Assembly: GCA_017467515.1 (NCBI GenBank)
Contig: JAFUSU010000013.1
Coordinates: forward strand, 1-45,094
Source: Alphaproteobacteria bacterium
GTDB lineage: Bacteria > Pseudomonadota > Alphaproteobacteria > RF32 > CAG-239
Direction: 5' to 3'
Length of the DNA: 45,094 nt
Both the position numbers and the translations under genes were made by a program. Below, piece after piece: positions 7,673 to 15,823 of this stretch (its first letter is position 1; each line of letters opens with the position of its first letter). A model generated the notes under the pieces. The model saw only the letters and a program-made list of their open reading frames with translations. It searched no databases and was not told where the DNA came from.

Positions 7673-7998
7673 TATTGAGCACTTCCGTAATTCTGTAAAT
7701 TTTGAATAATGGTTGAAGCCATAGATTCAGACTCACTCCCTAAACCGGCAGATTGCAAAGCCAATTTTTTGAGGCAGGTACCAGATAATTCCTGAGCCGT
7801 AGCAGTTAAACCCTGAGCAAATAAAGTTCCGTTTTGAAATTTGGTATTTGCTTCACTGACCAAGCAGGCGCGCAAACGTGTTTTAGCGGAAGCATTAGCA
7901 TCAACAGCCGTAAATTTAGAAAGATCAAAACCACCGTCAGAAGAACAAGCACTCAAAGCTGTTGCAATGGCTAAAATTGCAAAAAATTTAGATGACAT
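7672..7998 (-). CDS. Small lipoprotein of unknown function
   Basis: I place the start at the second of two adjacent ATG codons (7998) because AAGGAG is then seven bases upstream; the product is 108 residues. MSSKFFAILAIATALSAC is a lipoprotein signal with lipobox LSAC (Cys18), followed by a Ser/Asp-rich linker. The mature part contains LRACLVSEANTKF and a GTCLKKLALQSA segment, giving two cysteines for a possible disulfide, as in the downstream lipoprotein. A longer frame extends to 8070 but has no ribosome binding site and would bury the signal peptide. No family is recognised. Confidence 0.75.
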   Translation of the reverse strand: MSSKFFAILAIATALSACSSDGGFDLSKFTAVDANASAKTRLRACLVSEANTKFQNGTLFAQGLTATAQELSGTCLKKLALQSAGLGSESESMASTIIQNLQNYGSAQ

Positions 7999-8070
7999 CA
8001 TAAAACTCCTTATAAATGATAAAAATAAAGTCTGATTATTTTTATCACAAATATAAGATGAGTCAAACAT

Positions 8071-8113
8071 AAAAAAAACGATGGAAACATTTTATAAAAA
8101 ATGTAACCATCGT
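8071..8113 (-). terminator. Intrinsic terminator after the 46-residue membrane protein gene
   Basis: ACGATGG (8078-8084) pairs with CCATCGT (8107-8113), with an inner ACATTTT/AAAATGT stem. The minus-strand transcript ends in a run of U. It lies immediately after the stop of the small minus-strand gene at 8120, which supports that gene. Confidence 0.75.
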
Positions 8114-8119
8114 ATAGGA

Positions 8120-8260
8120 CTATAATGATGCCAGTTTAATAATAGCAGGAATGATACTCATTGCTGCCAAAATTAAAGCTGTTCCGATACCAATTGTCCA
8201 CAATCTTTTCTCTGTCAGCAGGACGCCGTCCTTGAACAGAATTTTTTCTATTTTTTTCAT
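8120..8260 (-). CDS. Small single-pass membrane protein, 46 residues
   Basis: ATG at 8260 to TAG at 8122-8120 encodes 46 residues. A charged N-terminus (MKKIEKILFKDGVLLTEKR) is followed by one hydrophobic helix (residues 21-45, WTIGIGTALILAAMSIIPAI, then IKLASL). No strong ribosome binding site is seen. A terminator hairpin directly downstream in the right orientation is the main support. The frame sits alone in a 450-base gap between the lipoproteins and the pyruvate oxidoreductase gene. Its size and layout resemble the 45-residue frame at 19913-20050. Function unknown. Confidence 0.55.
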   Translation of the reverse strand: MKKIEKILFKDGVLLTEKRLWTIGIGTALILAAMSIIPAIIKLASL

Positions 8261-8454
8261 ATCTTAATAATTTAATTTCACTTATAAATATATCATTTTT
8301 TCGCTCTTTTGTCCACTATTTATTTTAGTGTTCGCTTTTTTATTTTTTTAATTGTTTTTAAAATTAAGAGATGATATAAACACGCGCATAGAGAGATTCT
8401 ATATTTTATACTGAATATTTTATTCTTTTTAATCAAACATTTGAGGATTATTTA

Positions 8455-11400
8455 ATGTCAGAAGTAAAAATGAAAATGATGGACGGTAACGAAGCTGCTG
8501 CTTCTGTTGCCCACCGTATGAATGAAGTCTGCGTTATCTACCCGATTACCCCGTCATCTCCGATGGGTGAATGGGCTGATGCGTGGTCTGCAGCTAAACA
8601 AAAAAACATTTGGGGTGTTATTCCTGAAGTTCAAGAAATGCAATCTGAAGCCGGTGCAGCAGGTGCTTGCCACGGTTCTTTACAAGCCGGTGCATTAACC
8701 ACGACCTTTACCGCTTCTCAAGGTTTGTTGTTAATGATTCCGAATATGTATAAGATTGCCGGTGAGTTATCTCCGTTTGTTATGCATGTTGCAGCTCGTT
8801 CATTAGCTTATCACGCCTTGTCAATCTTCGGTGACCACACCGACGTTATGGGATGCCGTATGACGGGTTTTGCAATGCTCTGCTCTAATTCCGTTCAGGA
8901 AGCTCACGATATGGCAGCCATTGCACAAACATCAACATTACGTTCACGTGTTCCGTTTATGCATTTCTTTGATGGTTTCCGTACTTCTCATGAAATCAAA
9001 AAGATTAAATTATTGTCCGATGATGACTTGCGTGCAATGTTAGAGGGTGTTGACTACCAGTTCAATGCCAAACACGCTCTCCGTCCGGAAGCTCCTGTTA
9101 TTCGCGGTACGGCACAAAATCCTGATGTTTTCTTCCAAGGGCGTGAAGCAACCAACCCTTACTATGCTAAGGTTGAAACAATTGTTCAGGAAGAAATGAA
9201 CAAATTTGCAAAGATTTCAGGACGTCAATACCACGTTGTTGACTACGTTGGTGCCCCTGATGCCGAACAAGTTATTGTCATTATGGGTTCCGGTGCTGAA
9301 ACGGTTGAAGAAACCATTGCTTACTTGAATGCTCAAGGCGCTAAATTAGGTGTTCTTAAAGTTCACTTATATCGTCCGTTCCCTGTTAAATCTTTCATTA
9401 AAGCTTTACCTGCAACGGTTAAAACGATTTCCGTTTTGGATAGGACCAAAGAATCCGGTTCTGCCGGTGAACCGTTGTACGTTGATGTTGTTACAACGGT
9501 CGCTCAAGCTTTTGCTCACGGTGAAATTAAAGCTATGCCGAAAATCGTCGGCGGTCGTTATGGCTTGTCTTCCAAAGAATTTACACCGGGAATGGTTAAA
9601 GCTGTTTTCGACAACGGAGCTAAAGCTGAACCGATTAATTCTTTCTCTGTCGGTATCAATGATGACGTTAACAAAACATCATTACCTTATGATGATGCCG
9701 CCATCGATACAGAGGGTAAAGATGTTGTTCGTACCGTATTTTTCGGTTTAGGTGCAGATGGTACCGTCGGTGCTAACAAGAACTCTATTAAAATTATTGC
9801 TGAAGACGCCGGTAAATATGGTCAAGGTTACTTCGTTTACGACTCTCGTAAATCCGGTTCTATGACCACATCTCACTTGCGTTTCTCTGATCACCCGATT
9901 AAATCAGCTTACTTAATTAACAAAGCTGACTTTGTTGCTTGCCACCAATTTGCATTTATGCGCAAGGTTGATATCTTGGGTATTGCTAAACAAGGTGCTA
10001 CCTTCTTATTAAATGCTCCTTATGAAGGCAACGAAGTATGGGCTCACCTCCCGCGTGAAGTTCAACAAACCATTATTGACAAGAAATTGAATTTCTATGT
10101 TATTAATGCTGTTGACGTTGCTCGTCAAACAGGTATGGGCGCTCGCATTAACACCATTATGCAAACCTGCTTCTTCGCTATCTCAAACATTTTACCGAGA
10201 GAAGAAGCTATTGCTCAAATTAAAAATGCAATTAAGAAAACATACAGCAAAAAAGGTGACGCCATTGTTCAAAAGAACTTTGCCGCTGTTGATGCTACTT
10301 TGGAACACTTACATAAAGTTGATGTTCCGGCAACAGCAGATTCTAAATTGACAATGTCTGCTCCGGTTCCGGCTAATGCACCTGAATTTGTTAAGAAATT
10401 AACAGCTGAAATTATTGCCGGTCGTGGCGAACAATTACCTGTTTCTGCTTTCAACGATGTTGTTGACGGAACTTGGCCGACAGCAACAACTCAATATGAA
10501 AAGCGTTGCATTGCAACCGAGCTTCCGGTTTGGGATCCGAACACATGTATCCAATGCGGTAAGTGCTCTTTGGTTTGCCCGCACGGCGTTATTCGTATGA
10601 AAGTTGCAACTGATGAAGAATTGAAGAACGCTCCGGCTTCTTTGAAAAAGGCTGATTATAAAGGTAAAGAATTTGCCGGTAAGAAATTTATCTTGCAAAT
10701 TTCTCCTGAAGATTGTACAGGCTGCGGTATTTGTACTTCTGCTTGTCCGGCTAAAAACAAAGAAAATCCGGAACTTAAAGCAATCAATATGGATCACATT
10801 GAAAATCACTTGGATACAGAAGTTGCTAACTGGAATTTCTTTGAAACATTACCTTATGTTAAGAGAACAGAAGTTGTTAAAAACTTACCGAAGACAACTC
10901 AGTTAATTCAACCGCTGTTTGAATATTCCGGCGCTTGCGCAGGTTGTGGTGAAACACCTTATGTTAAATTGTTAACGCAGTTGTTTGGTGACCGTATGGT
11001 TGTTGCTAACGCAACAGGTTGTTCTTCAATCTACTCCGGTAACTTACCGACCACTCCTTATGCTAAAGATGAAAAAGGTCATGGTCCGGCTTGGTCAAAC
11101 TCTTTGTTTGAAGACAACGCTGAATTCGGTTTAGGTATGAGATTCTCTATCGATCAACAAACCAAATTTGCGCAAACATTGTTGGAAGGCTTAAAAGATA
11201 AAATTGGCGATATTGCTGACAAGATTTTAAGCAATCCGCAAAAAACTGATGCTGAAATTGATGCTCAACGCGATAATGTTAAAGCTTTGCGTGAAAAATT
11301 AGCCGGCATCAATACAGCTGAAGCTAAGCAATTAAACAATTTAGCCGATTACTTAATCAAGAAATCCGTATGGATTTTAGGTGGTGACGGTTGGGCTTAT

Positions 11401-12021
11401 GATATTGGCTTCGGCGGTCTTGATCACGCTATTGCATCAGGTAAAAACATTAACATTTTAGTTATGGATACCGGTGTTTATTCCAACACGGGTGGTCAAC
11501 AATCAAAGGCTACACCGATGGGGGCCAGTGCTAAATTTGCCACAGCCGGTAAAGCTCTGCCTAAGAAAGATTTGGGTATGATTGCAATGAGCTATGGTAA
11601 CGTTTATGTTGCTCAGGTTTCTGCCGGTGCAAATGATGCTCAGGTTATCAAAGCAATGAATGAGGCTGAAGCCTATGATGGTCCGTCTATCATTATTGCT
11701 TACTGCCACTGTATTGCTCAAGGGTTCAACTTGGCTGACGGTTTATCACACCAAAAAGCCGCTGTTGAAACAGGAAGTTGGCCGTTATATCGTTATAATC
11801 CGGAAAACATTGCTGAAGGTAAAGCACCGTTGATGCTTGATTCTAAGGCACCTACTCGTCCGCTATCCGATTATATGTCTAACGAGACACGTTTCCAAAT
11901 TGTCAACAAGGCAAATCCGGAACGTTATGAAACTTTATTAAATAAAGCTCAAGAAAACGCTAAAGAAAAACGTTCTCTGTTAGAACATATGTCTGAATTT
12001 GCGGTTAAAGCCGGTGAATAG
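8455..12021 (+). CDS. nifJ: Pyruvate:ferredoxin (flavodoxin) oxidoreductase, single-chain
   Basis: A 1188-residue enzyme of the single-polypeptide PFOR family. It oxidatively decarboxylates pyruvate to acetyl-CoA and reduces ferredoxin or flavodoxin. Domains in order: the pyrimidine-binding domain (YPITPSSPMGEWAD near residue 30), the transketolase-C-like and CoA-binding middle, then a 2x[4Fe-4S] ferredoxin domain (CIQCGKCSLVCP near 698 and CTGCGICTSACP near 754). Last comes the thiamine-diphosphate domain with CAGCGETPYVKLL (near 828), GDGWAYDIGFGGLDH (near 976) and NTGGQQSKATPMGA. It is a monocistronic unit with TGAGGA upstream and its own terminator. The enzyme is oxygen-sensitive and typical of anaerobes, so it indicates fermentative or microaerobic metabolism. 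Codon use is more GC-rich and regular than in neighbours, as expected for high expression. Confidence 0.96.
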   Translation: MSEVKMKMMDGNEAAASVAHRMNEVCVIYPITPSSPMGEWADAWSAAKQKNIWGVIPEVQEMQSEAGAAGACHGSLQAGALTTTFTASQGLLLMIPNMYKIAGELSPFVMHVAARSLAYHALSIFGDHTDVMGCRMTGFAMLCSNSVQEAHDMAAIAQTSTLRSRVPFMHFFDGFRTSHEIKKIKLLSDDDLRAMLEGVDYQFNAKHALRPEAPVIRGTAQNPDVFFQGREATNPYYAKVETIVQEEMNKFAKISGRQYHVVDYVGAPDAEQVIVIMGSGAETVEETIAYLNAQGAKLGVLKVHLYRPFPVKSFIKALPATVKTISVLDRTKESGSAGEPLYVDVVTTVAQAFAHGEIKAMPKIVGGRYGLSSKEFTPGMVKAVFDNGAKAEPINSFSVGINDDVNKTSLPYDDAAIDTEGKDVVRTVFFGLGADGTVGANKNSIKIIAEDAGKYGQGYFVYDSRKSGSMTTSHLRFSDHPIKSAYLINKADFVACHQFAFMRKVDILGIAKQGATFLLNAPYEGNEVWAHLPREVQQTIIDKKLNFYVINAVDVARQTGMGARINTIMQTCFFAISNILPREEAIAQIKNAIKKTYSKKGDAIVQKNFAAVDATLEHLHKVDVPATADSKLTMSAPVPANAPEFVKKLTAEIIAGRGEQLPVSAFNDVVDGTWPTATTQYEKRCIATELPVWDPNTCIQCGKCSLVCPHGVIRMKVATDEELKNAPASLKKADYKGKEFAGKKFILQISPEDCTGCGICTSACPAKNKENPELKAINMDHIENHLDTEVANWNFFETLPYVKRTEVVKNLPKTTQLIQPLFEYSGACAGCGETPYVKLLTQLFGDRMVVANATGCSSIYSGNLPTTPYAKDEKGHGPAWSNSLFEDNAEFGLGMRFSIDQQTKFAQTLLEGLKDKIGDIADKILSNPQKTDAEIDAQRDNVKALREKLAGINTAEAKQLNNLADYLIKKSVWILGGDGWAYDIGFGGLDHAIASGKNINILVMDTGVYSNTGGQQSKATPMGASAKFATAGKALPKKDLGMIAMSYGNVYVAQVSAGANDAQVIKAMNEAEAYDGPSIIIAYCHCIAQGFNLADGLSHQKAAVETGSWPLYRYNPENIAEGKAPLMLDSKAPTRPLSDYMSNETRFQIVNKANPERYETLLNKAQENAKEKRSLLEHMSEFAVKAGE

Positions 12022-12046
12022 CAGATAACAGAAGTTTACTTCTGAC

Positions 12047-12080
12047 ACACCCCTCGCCTTTTGACGAGGGGTGTTTTTTT
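12047..12080 (+). terminator. Intrinsic terminator of nifJ
   Basis: ACACCCCTCG pairs perfectly with CGAGGGGTGT and is followed by seven T. A second small hairpin (CAGAAGTTTACTTCTG) precedes it. Confidence 0.92.
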
Positions 12081-12116
12081 GTTCATTTATTGACAAAGCA
12101 ATAAAAAAATAACATA

Positions 12117-12284
12117 ATGTCGGCACTAAAACTTATAATTAAATTAAACTATTATGAATATGGATATAATCCGACTTGGAAAGAATGCCGAACATATTGC
12201 CTAGGCGTTCTGGAAAGAGCTGAAGCTTCTCTCACTCCTGAGGAATTAAAGAATTTTAAGGAATACCGCAGAAAATTCCGCTAA
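12117..12284 (+). CDS. Small basic protein, 55 residues
   Basis: ATG at 12117 to TAA at 12282-12284 encodes 55 residues beginning MSALKLIIKLNYYEYGYNPT. It is rich in Lys/Arg/Glu/Tyr, with two cysteines (KECRTYCLG), and ends in a helical, charged tail (LTPEELKNFKEYRRKFR). There is no signal peptide and no clear ribosome binding site. The gene is flanked on both sides by strong terminators (nifJ's at 12047 and its own at 12284), so the interval is a separate transcription unit of just this size. No family is recognised. Confidence 0.6.
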   Translation: MSALKLIIKLNYYEYGYNPTWKECRTYCLGVLERAEASLTPEELKNFKEYRRKFR

Positions 12285-12321
12285 AAAAACACCCTCCGGT
12301 CTAACCGAAGGGTGTTTTTTT
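12284..12321 (+). terminator. Intrinsic terminator of the 55-residue gene
   Basis: ACACCCT-CCGGT pairs with ACCGA-AGGGTGT around a short loop, with A and T runs on the two sides. It overlaps the stop codon of the small gene. Confidence 0.88.
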
Positions 12322-12354
12322 GTACACTTAATTAAAGAAAAGCACTGTTTATTG

Positions 12355-12439
12355 CACCCTCACCTCCTTACTCGTCACCTTCGTGCCCTCCTCTCCTTCG
12401 TCACCCTCGTACCCTCGCCTCCTAACTCGTCATCCTCGG
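12355..12439. repeat. Pyrimidine-rich imperfect repeats
   Basis: A C/T-rich stretch with a repeated core: 12361-12383 and 12416-12439 both read CTCCT(T/A)ACTCGTCA(C/T)C(T/C)TCG with few differences, and further CTTCGTCACCCTCGT-like copies lie between. It leads directly into the palindromic element at 12429. No gene is supported in 12322-12706; a plus-strand open frame here is an artefact of the repeats. Confidence 0.6.
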
Positions 12440-12515
12440 ACTTGATCCGAGGATCCATTACAATAATAATGCTACTTTTCTTCCAATCGATACTCAGGTC
12501 AAGCCTGAGTATGAC
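12429..12515. repeat. Paired palindromic repeat element (REP/RPE-like)
   Basis: Two 28-base palindromes in inverted orientation: GTCATCCTCGGACTTGATCC (12429 onward, ending GAGGATCC) and CGATACTCAGGTCAAGCCTG (12488 onward, ending AGTATGAC). Each folds on itself around a TTGA/TCAA centre, and the two are imperfect reverse complements of each other (about 20 of 28 positions) across a 31-base spacer. The sequence style GTCATCC...CTTGA..CC...GGATCC is that of dispersed intergenic palindromes in many alphaproteobacteria. A related GTCATTGTGAGCGAG fragment follows at 12530. Confidence 0.7.
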
Positions 12516-12706
12516 AGAGTATGTTTATTGTCATTGTGAGCGAGTGTACATTAAGCTACATAACCGAGCAAAATATCTGCAATTTCTGCATTAGAAACAC
12601 AAAGAGCACATTTTTGCATTTTTTTCTTGAATTTTTCTTCCAACTCGTCTAGCATTTTGTCAAAATATCTTATTTTGCAAATTATTAATTAAAAAAAAAT
12701 ATATAT

Positions 12707-13450
12707 ATGAATAAGTTTAATTACAATGATTTCGTGTCAGATACCATCCCAGGATGCGTTCTGACCAATGACAAAATTGTCCGTCAAGCTGCAGAACAAG
12801 CTCTTCAAGGAGCCGACGTTTCAGCAAAAATTAAATCCGTCAATCTGATTGGATTGCTTTTTCCGACAGAAATTTTGTTAGAATGGCACGTATCGGTGCA
12901 AATTGAAGAACGTTCAGCGCTTATTCGCCTACCGGTTTATATTCCGCCTGATGAAACACTTGCGGCACAACAACTTGAGAAACATTCCCGAGCGGCGCAA
13001 ATAGAAGATTTACAGGAAATTAAATATAACCCCGGCGATTATTTTTTGATGTATTATCAATATCCCTGCCAACTGGTGTTAGGCGATGACGGATCTCTCT
13101 ATATTAAGAGATTTGTCATTCTTCCTTCCCAGAAAATTGTACAGGAATTGCTCTCAGATGTGCTCCATTGCGAGCTGGTAACGGCAACTTTGGTTGTGAG
13201 TACATTTCATACCTTTTTCTATAAAGGAATGAATGACATCTGTTGGTTATTAAACCTTGACGGTGTTCCATCAATGATATCTATCGACAGAAGCCACACC
13301 CAAATGGGGATAATTCAAATAGATAAATATGATGAATTTCCTGAAGGACAAACCTTTGAGCTAAATCATCAAAAATATAGTGTTGAATGCGACGAAGAAA
13401 ACGGCATCTACCTTGCCAAACTCTCTCAATCATTTAAGTCAAAAGCTTAG
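12707..13450 (+). CDS. Hypothetical protein, first of a related pair
   Basis: A 247-residue soluble protein with no signal peptide or transmembrane helix. It appears beta-rich. The C-terminus (GQTFELNHQKYSVECDEENG, then IYLAKLSQS) resembles the end of the next protein (GETFQHDGKTYQVCKDEDNN, then YFIAQIRSH), so the two are probably distant paralogues. The ATG follows a long A/T run with no Shine-Dalgarno sequence. Nothing in the sequence points to an enzyme activity. Confidence 0.72.
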   Translation: MNKFNYNDFVSDTIPGCVLTNDKIVRQAAEQALQGADVSAKIKSVNLIGLLFPTEILLEWHVSVQIEERSALIRLPVYIPPDETLAAQQLEKHSRAAQIEDLQEIKYNPGDYFLMYYQYPCQLVLGDDGSLYIKRFVILPSQKIVQELLSDVLHCELVTATLVVSTFHTFFYKGMNDICWLLNLDGVPSMISIDRSHTQMGIIQIDKYDEFPEGQTFELNHQKYSVECDEENGIYLAKLSQSFKSKA

Positions 13451-13493
13451 ATTGACTATATTTAAGAAAATTATTAATTTCAAACAAACAGTT

Positions 13494-14222
13494 ATGGAAA
13501 ACTTAAAAAAAATGACACCGCAAGAATATACCATTCCAGTAGGAAATGAGTGTAATTATTCAAGTTGGTTAGATGTTATGAATGTTTGTATGAAAGAACA
13601 TATACATTTTGAAAACATCAAGTTAATCTTGATGAAATCAGCTCATAGCAGTATGTTTCTATGGTTAGGATCCAGTGAAAACAGCTCTACCGCAGCTACT
13701 TTTTCTGTTTTCAAAGATGATATACTTCCCAAAGAACAAAAAGTAGAAGCAACAATTATTTATTTGAAAGAAGGCGGCTATTTTCGTCATAAGGATGATG
13801 TATATCAAGTTCTTTTTGATCAGGAATTAGGAAATGTGATAAGAAAAGTAGCTATTTATGCCTCTGTTCAACAAGCTGATGTTGCATACCGTTTATCTCC
13901 GTCAGGACAAAGCGATCTATCTCCGGAAGTATCTCCCAAATATTATCTGGTTCGCCTGACAGAAATTAACAAACCGGATAAAACACTCTGTTACAGCTGG
14001 TATGTTGAAAAAAAATCACGATTATTCTTGCAACCTATTTTTTGCGAAGATGAAGAAGAGTTTTTTAAGACAAACAGATGTAACTTGAATTGGGAATTTC
14101 TGCATATTGGAGAAACTTTTCAGCACGATGGCAAAACTTATCAAGTTTGTAAAGATGAGGATAATAACTATTTTATTGCACAAATCCGCTCTCATTTAAA
14201 AGTCATCATCTGTAATCCGTAA
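13494..14222 (+). CDS. Hypothetical protein, second of a related pair
   Basis: I place the start at the ATG at 13494 (242 residues, MENLKKMTPQEYTIP). A longer frame begins at 13380 but would overlap the previous gene by 71 bases and read through its C-terminal region. The spacing to the previous stop is then 43 bases. Both starts in this pair lie in AT-rich sequence without a ribosome binding site. The C-terminal ~30 residues match the previous protein in pattern (G-TF-x4-GKxYxVxxDExNxYxAx). It is soluble, mixed alpha/beta, and of unknown function. A strong terminator follows. Confidence 0.72.
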   Translation: MENLKKMTPQEYTIPVGNECNYSSWLDVMNVCMKEHIHFENIKLILMKSAHSSMFLWLGSSENSSTAATFSVFKDDILPKEQKVEATIIYLKEGGYFRHKDDVYQVLFDQELGNVIRKVAIYASVQQADVAYRLSPSGQSDLSPEVSPKYYLVRLTEINKPDKTLCYSWYVEKKSRLFLQPIFCEDEEEFFKTNRCNLNWEFLHIGETFQHDGKTYQVCKDEDNNYFIAQIRSHLKVIICNP

Positions 14223-14223
14223 T

Positions 14224-14257
14224 AAAAATCCCTGAAGTCACATCTTCAGGGATTTTT
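14224..14257. terminator. Bidirectional intrinsic terminator
   Basis: AAAAATCCCTGAAG pairs perfectly with CTTCAGGGATTTTT around a TCACAT loop. It lies between the convergent gene ends at 14222 and 14270. Confidence 0.92.
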
Positions 14258-14269
14258 ATTTTTATAACC

Positions 14270-15697
14270 TTATTTTACAAAATTATGGATAAAATCTTCC
14301 AAAAGCATAACGCCAAATCCTGTACTTACTTTATCTTTTTCATCACATTCACAGCCACCGATATCAAGGTGCGCCCATTTTGTTGATTTATGAACAAACC
14401 TCTGTAAAAATGCCGCCGCTGTTGACGGTACGGCCATACGCGGTTTATCAAAATTTTTCATATCGGCAATTGATGAATTCATCCTTTTATCATAGTCCGC
14501 ATTAAGAGGTAACGGCCATAATCGTTCATTAACATATTCACCCGTTTTAATCAATTTCTGAATTAATTTATCATCATTACCGAAGATTGCCGCATATACG
14601 CCACCGAATATTACTTCCGCGGCACCTGTCAATGTGGCAATATCAATCAAAGTTTTAACTTTAAAGCGTTTTTGAATATACCATAAAGAATCAGCCAAAA
14701 CCAAGCGACCTTCCGCATCTGTATCAATAATTTCAACCGTTTGTCCTGACATTGAAGTTAAAATATCATCAACTTTATAAGCATGAGCCGACGGCATATT
14801 TTCAACCATTGTCACAACCGCCACGACATTAACAGGTAAACGTTGCAATGCAATAGCTTTAATAACAGACACCACATCTGCCGCACCCGACATATCTTGT
14901 TTCATTGAACGCAAACCTGATCTGCTTTTCAATGACAAACCTCCACTGTCATAAATAACGCCTTTTCCGACCAAACCGCAGTCAAAATCTTCTTTATTCG
15001 GATTTCCCTTCCATTTTAAAATCGCCGTATAAGGAGAATTGGAAGATCCTTGGGCAACGGCCAAAGCCAATCCGAAGTTTTCTTCTTTCATCGCTGTTTC
15101 ATCGAGAACTTCAACATCAATATCCAAATAGCTCAGCCGCTCTACATCTTTAATAAATTCATACGGTGTCAGCCTGTTTGCCGGCTCATTTCCCAAATCT
15201 CGAGCATAGCGTACAGCATTTGTAATTGCTGCCACTTTTTTCATATTCGGTTTTTTAACACCAAAAAATTGAACCGTTTCTAACTTATCAAAATCTTCAG
15301 CTTTCTTTTTAGTACAGTATTTATCAAAGCTGTAATTTTCATTTTCCATCGCAATCAACATTTTTTCAAAGAAAGATTCATCCAAATCTGAACCGACATA
15401 AATATCAGCATTGGCATACTTTTTTAACTTTGAATACAGTGTTTTTCCTGTTTTAAAGGGATCTTTTTTATTAATCGTCAAAAATAAACACGGGGTCTGC
15501 GCTGAATACGTTTTAATAAAAACATCAGATTCGTCATTGACAGCTTCAGCCTGAAGAGCATTTAACAAACTTTCAATGATTGTTTTTCCAACTCTTTTAA
15601 CGAGTCGCTCATTCTGAAGAACTTTTGAGTTATCAGCAATAATAACAATTGCAGAGTCAGTCTGTTTTCTTGAATTATCAAACACAAAATCCAACAT
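14270..15697 (-). CDS. pepA: Leucyl aminopeptidase, M17 family
   Basis: A 475-residue cytosolic metallopeptidase that removes N-terminal residues from peptides. The M17 metal-binding and catalytic segments are clear: LVGKGVIYDSGGLSLK, KQDMSGAADVV, and the family signature DTDAEGRLVLADSLWY. The C-terminus includes TKWAHLDIGGC. I chose the ATG at 15697 (MLDFVFDNSRK) because AAGGAG lies 8-10 bases upstream. A frame to 15799 would add a spurious hydrophobic N-terminus. It acts on two divalent metal ions; the neighbouring genes give no pathway context. Confidence 0.9.
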   Translation of the reverse strand: MLDFVFDNSRKQTDSAIVIIADNSKVLQNERLVKRVGKTIIESLLNALQAEAVNDESDVFIKTYSAQTPCLFLTINKKDPFKTGKTLYSKLKKYANADIYVGSDLDESFFEKMLIAMENENYSFDKYCTKKKAEDFDKLETVQFFGVKKPNMKKVAAITNAVRYARDLGNEPANRLTPYEFIKDVERLSYLDIDVEVLDETAMKEENFGLALAVAQGSSNSPYTAILKWKGNPNKEDFDCGLVGKGVIYDSGGLSLKSRSGLRSMKQDMSGAADVVSVIKAIALQRLPVNVVAVVTMVENMPSAHAYKVDDILTSMSGQTVEIIDTDAEGRLVLADSLWYIQKRFKVKTLIDIATLTGAAEVIFGGVYAAIFGNDDKLIQKLIKTGEYVNERLWPLPLNADYDKRMNSSIADMKNFDKPRMAVPSTAAAFLQRFVHKSTKWAHLDIGGCECDEKDKVSTGFGVMLLEDFIHNFVK

Positions 15698-15823
15698 TTT
15701 CCCTCTCCTTATAAATTTTTTTGATATTAGCATATAAAAAGATAATAAAATGATAATTTTTACTGGATTTTTTAATAAAAATAAGATATATTTAGACAAA
15801 ATTAATAAAAAAAGGAACCGTTT

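Noticed and set aside
12352..12594. 80-residue plus-strand open frame
   Set aside because: It runs through the C/T repeats and the palindromic element. The composition is an artefact of the repeats, with no ribosome binding site.
13380..13493. N-terminal extension of the gene at 13494
   Set aside because: It overlaps the previous coding sequence by 71 bases and adds residues unlike the paired protein, whose own start region is short.
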